Assembly (NCBI GenBank): GCA_937892695.1
Contig: CALBJK010000088.1
Location: 1 to 26,007, forward strand
Origin: an uncultured Prevotella sp.
GTDB taxonomy: Bacteria > Bacteroidota > Bacteroidia > Bacteroidales > Bacteroidaceae
DNA length: 26,007 nucleotides
Reading direction: 5' to 3'
Shown one piece after another: positions 17,055 to 24,026 of this stretch (the first letter of the stretch is position 1; every line of letters begins with the position of its first letter). Under the pieces are notes generated by a model. It was not told the DNA's origin, did no database searches, and saw nothing but the letters and a program-made list of their open reading frames with translations. Made by a program: the position numbers and the translations under genes.

Positions 17055-18230
17055 TTATTCTTGCTTTAAAAGATTTATAATAGACAAACCAATAGCTTTA
17101 GCCAATAATGGAGGAACAGCATTTCCAACTTGAGCAAACTGTTCTGAAGTATTTCCATAAAAGACATAGTGGTCGGGGAAAGATTGTATTCTTGCTGCTT
17201 CTCTCACCGTAAACGACCTATCTTGAGAATAATGAAAATATGCTCCCCAATGTGGGTCACATTTTGTCAAGATCGTAGATGCAAGGCCATTAGGACGAAC
17301 ACGGCCATAACGCATAGTATGATCTGATTTGCGTGCTTTCTGCATTCCTTTAGGAAGCAAATCATCAGGTATGTCAGTCCAATTTCCTCCTGGTTTGATA
17401 TATTTCATCCGTTTCAGATTCGTTTCAGACAATCTTGGGGACTCATGATTATATACCCCCCCAGAACCTATACGCATCAGTTTCTGGTATTCTGACTGGG
17501 GTTCCATGAAATAATCTTTTACCGTTTCCCCTTTTTCTCCACATTTCAGAGGAGGCAAATCTCCTATCGCTTCTTCCACCGTAGTGAATCTAGCCAAGCT
17601 TTCTGAAGTTGGAAGCTTAACCAATTGTTTACCATCAAAAGTAGTTGTGAAATTCGGACGAATAGGAGCATGAAATAAAGGACTAGGAAATGCGTCTGTT
17701 GGCACTTCTTTACCTCTAAAGCCTATTATAATAGTACGCCACCTCATTTGAGGGACACCATAATAAGCAGCCCCTAATATACGCACATCAGCACCATAGC
17801 CTAAATCAGCCAATGCTTCAATTATGGCATGAAGAGTAGCACCTTTTTCAAAAGACACAAGACCAGGCACATTTTCTATAAGAATAGCCCGTGGAGCAAA
17901 AGCATCCACAAATCTAAGATATTCACGAAAGAGATGATTCCTGCTGTCCTCATTGCTTCGTATTGGAGCGTTTATAGAAAAGCCTTGACACGGTGGACCT
18001 CCTGCTATGAGGTCAAGCTCCCCTTTCTTTACATCTAAGTCATGCAAGATATCATAAGCATCGACGGTGCGTATGTCAGATGTTAAGACTTTCGTGCCTA
18101 TATGATTTCTCATATATGTCTGAGCATATACAGGCATAATCTCATTTGCAAAAAGGCAATGGAATCCTGCTTCCGACAAACCTTCCGACAAACCTCCGGC
18201 ACCGGCAAATAAATCTATGCATTGTGCCAT
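17055..18230 (-). CDS. DNA (cytosine-5) methyltransferase
   Basis: It methylates cytosine C5 at the host's copies of the restriction site. From the ATG at 18230 it has 391 residues: motif I DLFAGAGG at 6-13, motif IV GGPPCQGFS with catalytic Cys81, motif VI ENVPG at 119-123, motif VIII QMRWRT at 161-166, a target-recognition region of about 150 residues, and motif X QVGNAVPP near the end. I prefer ATG 18230 over the in-frame ATG at 18275, since it puts motif I at the usual distance and lies just one base after the controller stop. It is the middle gene of the operon, made before the nuclease, which suits safe establishment. Confidence 0.95.
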   Translation of the reverse strand: MAQCIDLFAGAGGLSEGLSEAGFHCLFANEIMPVYAQTYMRNHIGTKVLTSDIRTVDAYDILHDLDVKKGELDLIAGGPPCQGFSINAPIRSNEDSRNHLFREYLRFVDAFAPRAILIENVPGLVSFEKGATLHAIIEALADLGYGADVRILGAAYYGVPQMRWRTIIIGFRGKEVPTDAFPSPLFHAPIRPNFTTTFDGKQLVKLPTSESLARFTTVEEAIGDLPPLKCGEKGETVKDYFMEPQSEYQKLMRIGSGGVYNHESPRLSETNLKRMKYIKPGGNWTDIPDDLLPKGMQKARKSDHTMRYGRVRPNGLASTILTKCDPHWGAYFHYSQDRSFTVREAARIQSFPDHYVFYGNTSEQFAQVGNAVPPLLAKAIGLSIINLLKQE

Positions 18231-18231
18231 A

Positions 18232-18432
18232 TTACAGTGTTTGATATTTATTAGGTAGCAACAACTCTCGGACATTCATTTCCAAAATGTCAGCTATCTG
18301 AGATAGTGCATATGGAGGCTGCACTTTGTTTGTGGAATACAGATTGACAATATTGAAAGTTTTTCCCAGTCTGTTTGCCAACTCCATTTGACTGAAACCC
18401 TTAGCCTCCAAATCATCTTTTATACTGTTCAC
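18232..18432 (-). CDS. Small XRE-type HTH regulator, probable restriction controller
   Basis: The preferred start is a GTG at 18432, giving 66 residues (MNSIKDDLEAKGFSQ...). The helix-turn-helix is FSQMELANRLGKTFNIVNLY, followed by ALSQIADILEMNVRELLL, the usual XRE dimer-contact end. Its size and place ahead of the methyltransferase match the controller (C) proteins that time restriction-modification expression. The frame is open upstream to an ATG at 18552, but that 40-residue extension (MLCLFGLILFYDK...) looks non-coding and would overlap the promoter box at 18459-18466. Autoregulation is inferred from the inverted repeat around that box. Confidence 0.8.
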   Translation of the reverse strand: MNSIKDDLEAKGFSQMELANRLGKTFNIVNLYSTNKVQPPYALSQIADILEMNVRELLLPNKYQTL

Positions 18433-18441
18433 ATTTACACT

Positions 18442-18472
18442 ATTTTGTCTAATGGATACAAAGGTACAAAAT
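18442..18472 (-). promoter_or_regulatory. Promoter and candidate operator of the restriction operon
   Basis: TACCTTTG on the minus strand (18459-18466) fits the -7 consensus, with an imperfect -33 match (TTTTA) about 20 bases upstream. Perfect 7-nt arms ATTTTGT/ACAAAAT at 18442-18448 and 18466-18472 flank the start region with a 17-bp spacer. This places a dimer site over the promoter, as expected for controller autoregulation. Confidence 0.5.
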
Positions 18473-18530
18473 CTTATTGGGTAAAATTTCACTTCAGGAA
18501 AGAAAGTGTTATACTTGTCATAAAATAAAA

Positions 18531-18710
18531 TTAACCCGAACAAGCAAAGCAATGCAGATTACGGCAATTAGGACGTTTGCCACGATTCATTACCCTAAAA
18601 CGAGGTATTTCTTCTAGTTCGCTTGATTTCTGATAGATATATGCCTTATGCGAATTCACATTAAAATATTTTATACATCCATGTTTTATAAAGAAAATAA
18701 GAAATGATAA
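18531..18710 (-). pseudogene. Short unassigned frame, possible gene remnant
   Basis: The minus strand is open for 59 codons from just after a TAA at 18713 to TAA at 18531-18533. The only start is a GTG at 18659, giving 42 residues that include YQKSSELEEIPRFRV and end NCRNLHCFACSG with three closely spaced cysteines. There is no ATG near the 5' end. The protein-like make-up suggests a decayed gene upstream of the restriction operon, but I do not recognise it. Confidence 0.25.
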
Positions 18711-18748
18711 TTATGCAAAATACCGATAAACAGAACATTCTTTTTGCT

Positions 18749-18756
18749 TAACTTTG
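18749..18756 (+). promoter_or_regulatory. -7 promoter box of the PI-PLC gene
   Basis: TAACTTTG matches TAnnTTTG. It would start transcription near 18763, giving a leader of about 23 nt before the ATG at 18786. Confidence 0.55.
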
Positions 18757-18785
18757 CATCACCACATATTAAATGACCGAAATGT

Positions 18786-19838
18786 ATGAAAATCCGTTAC
18801 ACAATCTTTTCGCTCTTCATGGCTGTCGCGCTTCCTTCTGTCGCCGACGACTGGATGGGGCATCTGCCCGACGACCGTCCTATGTGCGAATTGTCAATAC
18901 CTGGCACACACGATGCTGCTACGGGTAAGGGCTTCTTGCCCGCCGACACCCTTCTGGGCAATCTTATAGGCCGCACCCAGGAGCTGGGCATCGACCGGCA
19001 ATGGTCGGCCGGCATCAGAGCCTTCGACCTGCGTCCGGCTGTTATGACCGACAGTGAGGGTCGTCAGACGCTGCACGTCTATCACGGCGAGTTTGCCACA
19101 CAGTATTCCTTCGGCGACGTGCTTTCTCTGTTGCGCGACTCGCTCCGTGCCCACCCGTCAGAGTGTGCCGTAATAGTAATGCGGCACGAGTCGTCGCCTT
19201 CGCGTGACGAGTGCCGTTGGGCTGTCATTATGGACTCGTGCCTGAAGGCCAACGCCGATGTCCTTGCCGATTTCCGTCCCGGAATCACGCTCGGCCAGAT
19301 GCGCGGACGCATTCTGCTCTTGAGCCGCGACAACTATGCTCCTGTTCCGTATGGAGGCTATATCAAAGGATGGGTACACGTGGCCGACCTCAATAGCCAG
19401 CGCGGAGCTTATATCTACGGCCCGTCCTCGGAAGGCGACTGTCCGCTGTGGGTACAAGACTTCTACGACACCAGTGTTGCCGACGGTCTGGCTGTCAAGA
19501 CTAAGGCTATAGCCCGAATGGCATACGCAGCAGTAAGGATGCGTCCGCTCATGGGGCATCGCTATACATGGGTCATAAACCATACTTCAGGCTACTCGCT
19601 CACGGCCAAGGGTTACGGCGACGAACCCGTATCGCTCACCGAGGGCTACCGGGCCAATGCCGCAACGACAAACAAGACCATGCTCGGCATTCTTGCCGAC
19701 AAGCAGTACGACGGACCGGTGGGTATCATTGTGATGGACTTCGGCGGCACCGACCGTTCAGGGTCTTACGACGTGAGCGGACTACGGCTTGTCAACGCCG
19801 TTATCAGCCACAATTTCGCAAATGATGTGAAGAAATAG
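18786..19838 (+). CDS. Secreted phosphatidylinositol-specific phospholipase C-like protein
   Basis: The protein has 350 residues. A signal peptide spans 1-20 (MKIRYTIFSLFMAVALPSVA) with cleavage before DDW, so it is exported. The PI-PLC X-domain marks are SIPGTHDA with His42, GIRAFDLRP around Arg78 and Asp81, and VYHGEF with His100. In bacterial PI-PLCs the two His act as base and acid in cleaving phosphatidylinositol or GPI anchors. The C-terminal half lacks other domains. It stands alone, with its own -7 box. The stop codon TAG is the first three bases of a hairpin repeat element (copy 2), so the last residues may have been altered by that insertion. Targets in host membranes are possible but unproven. 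Confidence 0.88.
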   Translation: MKIRYTIFSLFMAVALPSVADDWMGHLPDDRPMCELSIPGTHDAATGKGFLPADTLLGNLIGRTQELGIDRQWSAGIRAFDLRPAVMTDSEGRQTLHVYHGEFATQYSFGDVLSLLRDSLRAHPSECAVIVMRHESSPSRDECRWAVIMDSCLKANADVLADFRPGITLGQMRGRILLLSRDNYAPVPYGGYIKGWVHVADLNSQRGAYIYGPSSEGDCPLWVQDFYDTSVADGLAVKTKAIARMAYAAVRMRPLMGHRYTWVINHTSGYSLTAKGYGDEPVSLTEGYRANAATTNKTMLGILADKQYDGPVGIIVMDFGGTDRSGSYDVSGLRLVNAVISHNFANDVKK

Positions 19839-19940
19839 AGACGCGTCTCCCAAGCAACGATGCCACCCGTATTTTCCATAATGATGAGGGATATGTGATG
19901 GCACTCCTCTGGGGGAGACGCACTGGAGTGTCGTCTCTAC
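19836..19940. repeat. Hairpin repeat element, copy 2 (deleted left arm)
   Basis: The left arm has an 11-nt internal deletion (TAGAGACGCGTCTCC, 19836-19850). The right arm to 19940 is almost complete. The interior carries GATGCCACCCGTATT and is very similar to that of copy 3. Its first three bases are the stop codon of the PI-PLC gene. Confidence 0.8.
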
Positions 19941-20006
19941 TATGGATGGCAATACGCTTGTCAACATTTCTTGCTTCTAAAATTTTCAGCAACGAGCAAG
20001 CAGCAA

Positions 20007-20123
20007 GTAGAGACGCCACTCCGGTGCGTCTCCTAAACGGAATGCCACCCGTATTATTCCATAATAATGTGGAATATGTGACGGCACTCCTCTGGGGGAG
20101 ACGCGCCGGAGTGGTGTCTCTAC
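20007..20123. repeat. Hairpin repeat element, copy 3 (full length)
   Basis: Arms 20007-20033 and 20097-20123 are 27 nt and pair with 2 mismatches. The interior also pairs (TGCC/GGCA and ATTATTCCAT/ATGTGGAATAT), so the whole 117 bp can fold into one long hairpin. It lies 66 bp after copy 2, in direct order with it. Confidence 0.85.
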
Positions 20124-20174
20124 TGCCGGAGGGCAAACTTGTTGTGCAGAATGATAACTCTCATAAGGGAATGT

Positions 20175-20412
20175 CCGCTTTCAATTTGTAACTGATAAGA
20201 CTGTCAGCCGGTGTGGTTGCGTAACTGGTTGATAATCATTAGACTTGTAAAATGCTGCATTTCAAGTTCCAATATGGTGCTTTTCACGCGCTGATATGCG
20301 GCATATTAGAGCCTGATATGCCCCGTTTCAGCGCGTGAAATGCGGCATATTGGAAAACTGACAGAATTGTCAGTGTTTTCGCGTAGGACCGCTTTCAATT
20401 TGTAAGCGATAA
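20175..20412 (+). repeat. Pair of 24-nt direct repeats flanking a hairpin
   Basis: CCGCTTTCAATTTGTAA occurs at 20175-20191 and again at 20389-20405. The match extends to 24 nt (20198 and 20412) with two mismatches. The pair brackets the 89-bp hairpin at 20267-20355. A shorter similarity, TGTCAG followed by GTGT and a GCGTA stretch, is also seen near 20201-20224 and 20369-20385. Confidence 0.7.
20267..20355. repeat. Second type of long hairpin element
   Basis: Two 40-nt arms (20267-20306 and 20316-20355) pair with about seven mismatches around a 9-nt loop. The longest perfect block is TTTCACGCGCTGA against TCAGCGCGTGAAA. The arms are unrelated to the TAGAGACG family. No ORF is present. Confidence 0.75.
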
Positions 20413-20489
20413 AAACAGCAGACGGATAAGCATTAAGCATGATGAAAGAGAAGCCCTGTCTAAGAACAAATATGCTGTGTATGTTTACA

Positions 20490-20518
20490 GAGACGCACCG
20501 GAGCGGCGTAATCTCTAC
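20490..20518. repeat. Hairpin repeat family, solo arm (copy 4)
   Basis: GAGACGCACCGGAGCGGCG followed by TAATCTCTAC matches a right arm of the TAGAGACG family with two to four changes. No partner arm is nearby, so it is a half element. Confidence 0.6.
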
Positions 20519-20557
20519 TTTTTCTTTTGCAATGTCTGTAATCTTGATTTTTTTGTT

Positions 20558-20565
20558 TAATTTTG
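20558..20565 (+). promoter_or_regulatory. -7 promoter box of the ABM-GH43 operon
   Basis: TAATTTTG fits TAnnTTTG and would give a leader of about 75 nt before the ATG at 20648. The -33 box is unclear in this T-rich stretch. Confidence 0.5.
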
Positions 20566-20647
20566 TAGCATAAACATTGTGGGCGATGACATAGCCGCAA
20601 ATAACTTAACAGGTCTGTCAGACCAACTAAAATAAAATATAATCATT

Positions 20648-20929
20648 ATGGTAAGAATCAATTGTTTTGTACAAGTGACAGATGCCGCCAAGCGCGACGA
20701 AGTAATTAATAACGCCAAAGCCCTCGTGGCCGAGAGTCTGAAGAGCGACAAGGGCTGCAAGTCGTACGACTTCTTTGCAAGCTCTACACGTGACGATGTG
20801 TTCATGTTCTGCGAGACCTGGGAAAGCCAGGCCGACCTCGACGCACATTCGGCTACTGAACATTTCAAGAAATATGTCGGCGCAATAGAAAAGGTGTCGA
20901 AGGTTTCCATTGAGTCGTTCACACACTGA
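20648..20929 (+). CDS. ABM-family small monooxygenase
   Basis: The 93-residue protein has the antibiotic-biosynthesis-monooxygenase fold pattern: a first strand (MVRINCFVQV), a long helix (DEVINNAKALVAESLKSDKGC), the segment SYDFFAS, then FMFCETWESQADLDAHSATEHFKKY, where the W-E and H residues are typical. Relatives such as YgiN act on quinols without cofactors; the substrate here is unknown. It is cytoplasmic, without a signal. The GH43 gene begins five bases after the stop, so they share an mRNA. Its TAATTTTG box lies upstream. Confidence 0.85.
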   Translation: MVRINCFVQVTDAAKRDEVINNAKALVAESLKSDKGCKSYDFFASSTRDDVFMFCETWESQADLDAHSATEHFKKYVGAIEKVSKVSIESFTH

Positions 20930-20934
20930 TACCG

Positions 20935-21900
20935 ATGAAACGACTGACAGCAACAGCTTTGACCGTTGCCGCAATCGTTGCTGCTACCGCACAAGAAAAG
21001 ACCGTCAGCGTCAACCCTATAGTAAAAGGATGGTATGCCGACCCCGAAGGTGTTGTCTTCAACGGCGAATATTGGATCTACCCTACCTATTCGGCTCTGT
21101 ATGAAGACCAGACGTTCATGGACGCATTCTCCTCAAAGGACCTTATCAATTGGACCAAGCATCCGCGAGTAATAGATAAGAAGAATGTGGCGTGGGCCAA
21201 CCGAGCCATGTGGGCACCGGCTGTCATAGAGAAGGACGGCAAGTACTACATGTACTTCGGAGCTAACGACATACAGAACAACAACGAGACGGGAGGCATA
21301 GGCGTTGCCGTGGCCGACAACCCTGCAGGACCGTTCAAGGATGCTCTGGGTCATCCGCTTATCGGCAAGATAATAAACGGTGCGCAGCCTATCGACCAGT
21401 TCGTGTTCCGCGACGACGACGGCAGCTACTATATGTACTATGGCGGCTGGGGTCACTGCAATGTCGTGCGCATGGGCGACGACCTGACCAGCATCGTACC
21501 TTTCGCCGACGGTACAACCTACAAGGAAGTGACACCGCAGAACTATGTCGAAGGTCCGTTTATGCTCAAACATGACGGCAAGTACTACTTCATGTGGTCT
21601 GAAGGCGGATGGGGCGGTCCCGACTACTGCGTGGCCTACGCTATAGCCGACTCGCCGCTGGGTCCGTTCCGGCGTGTGGGCAAGATACTGCAGCAAGACC
21701 CGAAGGTCGCTACCGGAGCCGGCCATCACTCCGTAATCCAGGTGCCGGGACGTGACGAGTTCTACATCGTCTACCACCGTCGTCCTCTCGACGAAACCGG
21801 ACGTGACAGCCGAGTCATCTGTGTCGACAAGATGGAGTTCGGCAAGGACGGACTCATCAAGCCTGTCAAAATGACATTCCAGGGAGCGGTTAAGAAATGA
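20935..21900 (+). CDS. Secreted glycoside hydrolase family 43
   Basis: The 321-residue protein has a signal peptide (1-19, MKRLTATALTVAAIVAATA) and one five-bladed beta-propeller domain. Candidate catalytic residues are Asp36 in WYADPEGV (base), Asp154 in PIDQFVF (pKa modulator) and Glu206 in YVEGPFM (acid), all present. The family cleaves arabinose- or xylose-containing side chains, or galactan, in plant polysaccharides; the exact substrate cannot be read. Propeller repeats such as DGKYYMYFG, DGSYYMYYGG and DGKYYFMWSEGG fit. No carbohydrate-binding module is attached. It is co-transcribed with the ABM gene and ends in TGA at 21898-21900, 24 bases before a strong palindrome. Confidence 0.93.
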   Translation: MKRLTATALTVAAIVAATAQEKTVSVNPIVKGWYADPEGVVFNGEYWIYPTYSALYEDQTFMDAFSSKDLINWTKHPRVIDKKNVAWANRAMWAPAVIEKDGKYYMYFGANDIQNNNETGGIGVAVADNPAGPFKDALGHPLIGKIINGAQPIDQFVFRDDDGSYYMYYGGWGHCNVVRMGDDLTSIVPFADGTTYKEVTPQNYVEGPFMLKHDGKYYFMWSEGGWGGPDYCVAYAIADSPLGPFRRVGKILQQDPKVATGAGHHSVIQVPGRDEFYIVYHRRPLDETGRDSRVICVDKMEFGKDGLIKPVKMTFQGAVKK

Positions 21901-21924
21901 TAATCGTCCGAAACAAACGCTAAA

Positions 21925-21958
21925 ACAGGCGGACGCACGAATTCGTGCGTCCGCCTGT
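21925..21958. terminator. 34-bp perfect palindrome after the GH43 gene
   Basis: The sequence ACAGGCGGACGCACGAA pairs perfectly with its own reverse complement around a central GAATTC, giving a 17-bp stem-type palindrome without a loop. There is no T-run after it, so it is not a classical rho-independent terminator; it may still end or stabilise the mRNA, and a protein-binding site is the alternative. Confidence 0.55.
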
Positions 21959-21981
21959 CCGTAGTGCCTTACATATGTAGA

Positions 21982-22182
21982 CTAATGCCACCCACAAACT
22001 CCACTACGGCGCATCTCTCGCCCAATGGTCTTGCCGTTGTCCGTCTTTATCTCTTTTGACTCGTCCAAGGTCATGACCGTACCTTCAATCAGTCCGTATG
22101 TATCAATCGTTGACAGCAATCTTTTGCATTCGGATTTATTCGTTGAAAGAGTATAGAAGTCTTTGTCTGTTAGTTTAAGAAG
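21982..22182 (-). pseudogene. Unassigned ORF remnant without start codon
   Basis: The minus strand is open for 66 codons from after a TAA at 22183-22185 to TAG at 21982-21984, with no plausible start. It reads as ordinary protein (KDFYTLSTNKSECKRLLS, then DTYGLIEGTVMTLDESKEIK). The last dozen residues (from GREMRRSG) are encoded by a decayed arm of the hairpin repeat, so the gene was cut by the repeat or by a deletion. I do not recognise the family. Confidence 0.4.
21984..22019. repeat. Hairpin repeat family, decayed arm (copy 5)
   Basis: AATGCCACCCA at the left is identical to the flank of copy 1 read on the other strand. The next ~22 bases, ACTCCACTACGGCGCATCTC, match the arm ACGCCACTCCGGTGCGTCTC with five changes. 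The outer GTGTAGAG of the arm is deleted. Confidence 0.5.
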
Positions 22183-22256
22183 TTATACTTATTGTGACAA
22201 AATGTTAATAAAGCAGAACAAAGCGCAATAGGTATCTTTTGGAAAGTAAAATATTG

Positions 22257-22264
22257 TACTTTTG
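22257..22264 (+). promoter_or_regulatory. -7 promoter box of the lipoprotein-SusC locus
   Basis: TACTTTTG fits TAnnTTTG, with a TTTG 15 bases upstream, closer than the usual spacing. Initiation near 22271 would give a leader of about 310 nt before the ATG at 22583. Confidence 0.5.
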
Positions 22265-22582
22265 CAAAAGTAAATACATTTCTGCTAAATTGTAGTAAAA
22301 ACTTATGTTACGTTTGGTCAGATATGACTGAACGGTAGTAAACCTAACATGAACAATCAGACAAAAGGCAAAGCATTCAAGAAAAGACTACATCTTGTTT
22401 TATATGACTGCTTGGCTGATAATAAACAAACATGACATGCATGATAAATAAACAGTCCCCTCCTACATGATGTCTTGACAAAAGTCATTGATATCAAGAC
22501 CTTTACCCTTATGCTTACTTAAAAGGCATGCACACCTTATTAACCATATACATTTTAAACCAAGCCTAAATTAATAACTTTT
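22265..22582 (+). other. Long leader with short ORF and hairpins
   Basis: No full gene is present. A 28-codon frame at 22349-22435 begins MNNQTKGKAFKKRLHLVLYD and ends at TGA; it could be a leader peptide or debris. An inverted repeat GTCTTGA/TCAAGAC lies at 22472-22500. No known riboswitch was recognised. The segment is AT-rich. Confidence 0.35.
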
Positions 22583-24001
22583 ATGCGAAAACAATTTATT
22601 GCTACAGCACTGGCGTGTTGTGCACTGTTCGCCGTTTCGTGTAGTGATGACGACAATGTCGGAAGCCAGTATGACCCGGCAAATCCGGCCATAGTCACAG
22701 GATTCTCACCTTCGACAGGAGGCGTAGGCACACGACTCTTCATTAGCGGAAAGAATTTCGGTACAGACCCTTCACGCATCAGCGTAAAGATGGGCAAGAA
22801 CAATTGTGCCGTTATAGGTTCTGACGGAGATGTAATCTATTCCATAGTACCCCGCCGCTCTTTCGACGGCAACATAAGTGTCGGATTCCTCGGCGAAAAT
22901 GGAGACACTGTGCAGAAGTTTTCCTTCGACAGCACCTTCATCTACCAGCCCAAGACTACCGTAGGAACTCTCCTGCGCAGGGTTGACGACCAAGGCAATT
23001 CTTCATTTATTATGGGGAGCTTCGACGTGGCTTCTGTTCCTGGAAACGACTGGCTGGTATTCGACCCGAAAGTGAAGGACGGCGAAGACCGCATTCTCTA
23101 CTCGTGCGATTATTACAACGGTCTGCGCAAGTTTAATCTGACAAAGAAAGAAGTGACCCAGCCGTTCACGAGAACGATGTACAATACGATGATGTCGTTC
23201 ACCTTTACTGCTGACGGCGACACGCTGCTTTTCCCTGATGACAACCAGGATGCAGTCTCTGCACAGCGTCCTAACATGTACTATGCCCTGCGTTCTGAAG
23301 GATTCAAGATTATACGCGCCTACAACTACGGCCCTTGTGCAATGTCAATCGTATCGATGCCCGACGGTTCAAAGTTCTACACCAGCTGGTCGGGATCGAC
23401 GCTTTATAAGATGATACAGAATACTGATACGTTTCCCAACATTGACAATAATCGTAAAGCGATGTTCAAGCTGACGGCTCTCGGCGCACCCGACGGCCAT
23501 ACCCGTATGACGCTCCATCCGTCTGGCAAGTACATGTACATCTACATGCCGCAGGTGGGCTGCATCATGCGTTCAGACTACAATGCCGAGAAGCGAGAGT
23601 TTGAAAGTCCGCGCATCGTTGCCGGGCGAGCACGTTCGTCTGACGGATGTGTCGAAGGCACTGGCGGAGCTGCACGTATGGACGGTCCGTGGGCCGGAGT
23701 GTTTGTCTACAACAAAGACTATGAGAAGAATCCGCAGCCCGACGGCGAGATGTACGACTTCTACTTCTGTGCCGCCTACAACCACTGTGTGTGGAAGATG
23801 ACACCTAACTACGTGTGCACCATCGTGGCCGGACGAGGCAACTACAACGTCGACGGCCAGTACATAGGCTATGTCGACGGCGACCCGATAAAAGAAGCGC
23901 GTTTCAACCGTCCTTGCGGTCTGGCCTACGACGCTGCCGAAAGCACATTCTACATCGGTGACATCGACAACAAGGCCGTGCGCTATCTTACAACCGAATA
24001 A
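22583..24001 (+). CDS. Surface lipoprotein with IPT/TIG domain and NHL-like repeats
   Basis: The protein has 472 residues. The signal peptide ends in a lipobox AVSC with lipidated Cys20, followed by SDDD, an acidic lipoprotein-export signal that sends proteins to the outer face of the Bacteroidetes outer membrane. An IPT/TIG immunoglobulin-like domain spans about 36-115 (ITGFSPSTGGVGTRLFISGKNFG-type start). The rest is a propeller-like region; its last part (VAGRGNY...DGDPIKEARFNRPCGLAYD...STFYIGDIDNKAVRYL) has the NHL repeat pattern. It probably binds glycan at the cell surface and hands it to the SusC-like transporter encoded 25 bp downstream. Usually such proteins follow SusC/SusD; here it leads. 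Confidence 0.85.
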   Translation: MRKQFIATALACCALFAVSCSDDDNVGSQYDPANPAIVTGFSPSTGGVGTRLFISGKNFGTDPSRISVKMGKNNCAVIGSDGDVIYSIVPRRSFDGNISVGFLGENGDTVQKFSFDSTFIYQPKTTVGTLLRRVDDQGNSSFIMGSFDVASVPGNDWLVFDPKVKDGEDRILYSCDYYNGLRKFNLTKKEVTQPFTRTMYNTMMSFTFTADGDTLLFPDDNQDAVSAQRPNMYYALRSEGFKIIRAYNYGPCAMSIVSMPDGSKFYTSWSGSTLYKMIQNTDTFPNIDNNRKAMFKLTALGAPDGHTRMTLHPSGKYMYIYMPQVGCIMRSDYNAEKREFESPRIVAGRARSSDGCVEGTGGAARMDGPWAGVFVYNKDYEKNPQPDGEMYDFYFCAAYNHCVWKMTPNYVCTIVAGRGNYNVDGQYIGYVDGDPIKEARFNRPCGLAYDAAESTFYIGDIDNKAVRYLTTE

Positions 24002-24026
24002 TTAACCTTAAACACGGAATGAAAAC

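Noticed and set aside
18231..18275. Earlier ATG of the methyltransferase at 18275
   Set aside because: It would overlap the regulator gene by 44 bases and add 15 residues before motif I; the ATG at 18230 fits better.
18433..18552. N-terminal 40-residue extension of the HTH regulator
   Set aside because: It overlaps the promoter box, begins with an unlikely hydrophobic stretch, and the family normally begins at the MNSIKDDL-type segment.
19836..20123. CRISPR-like array in the repeat cluster
   Set aside because: Repeats are inverted within each element and spacing is irregular, with similar interiors rather than unique spacers.
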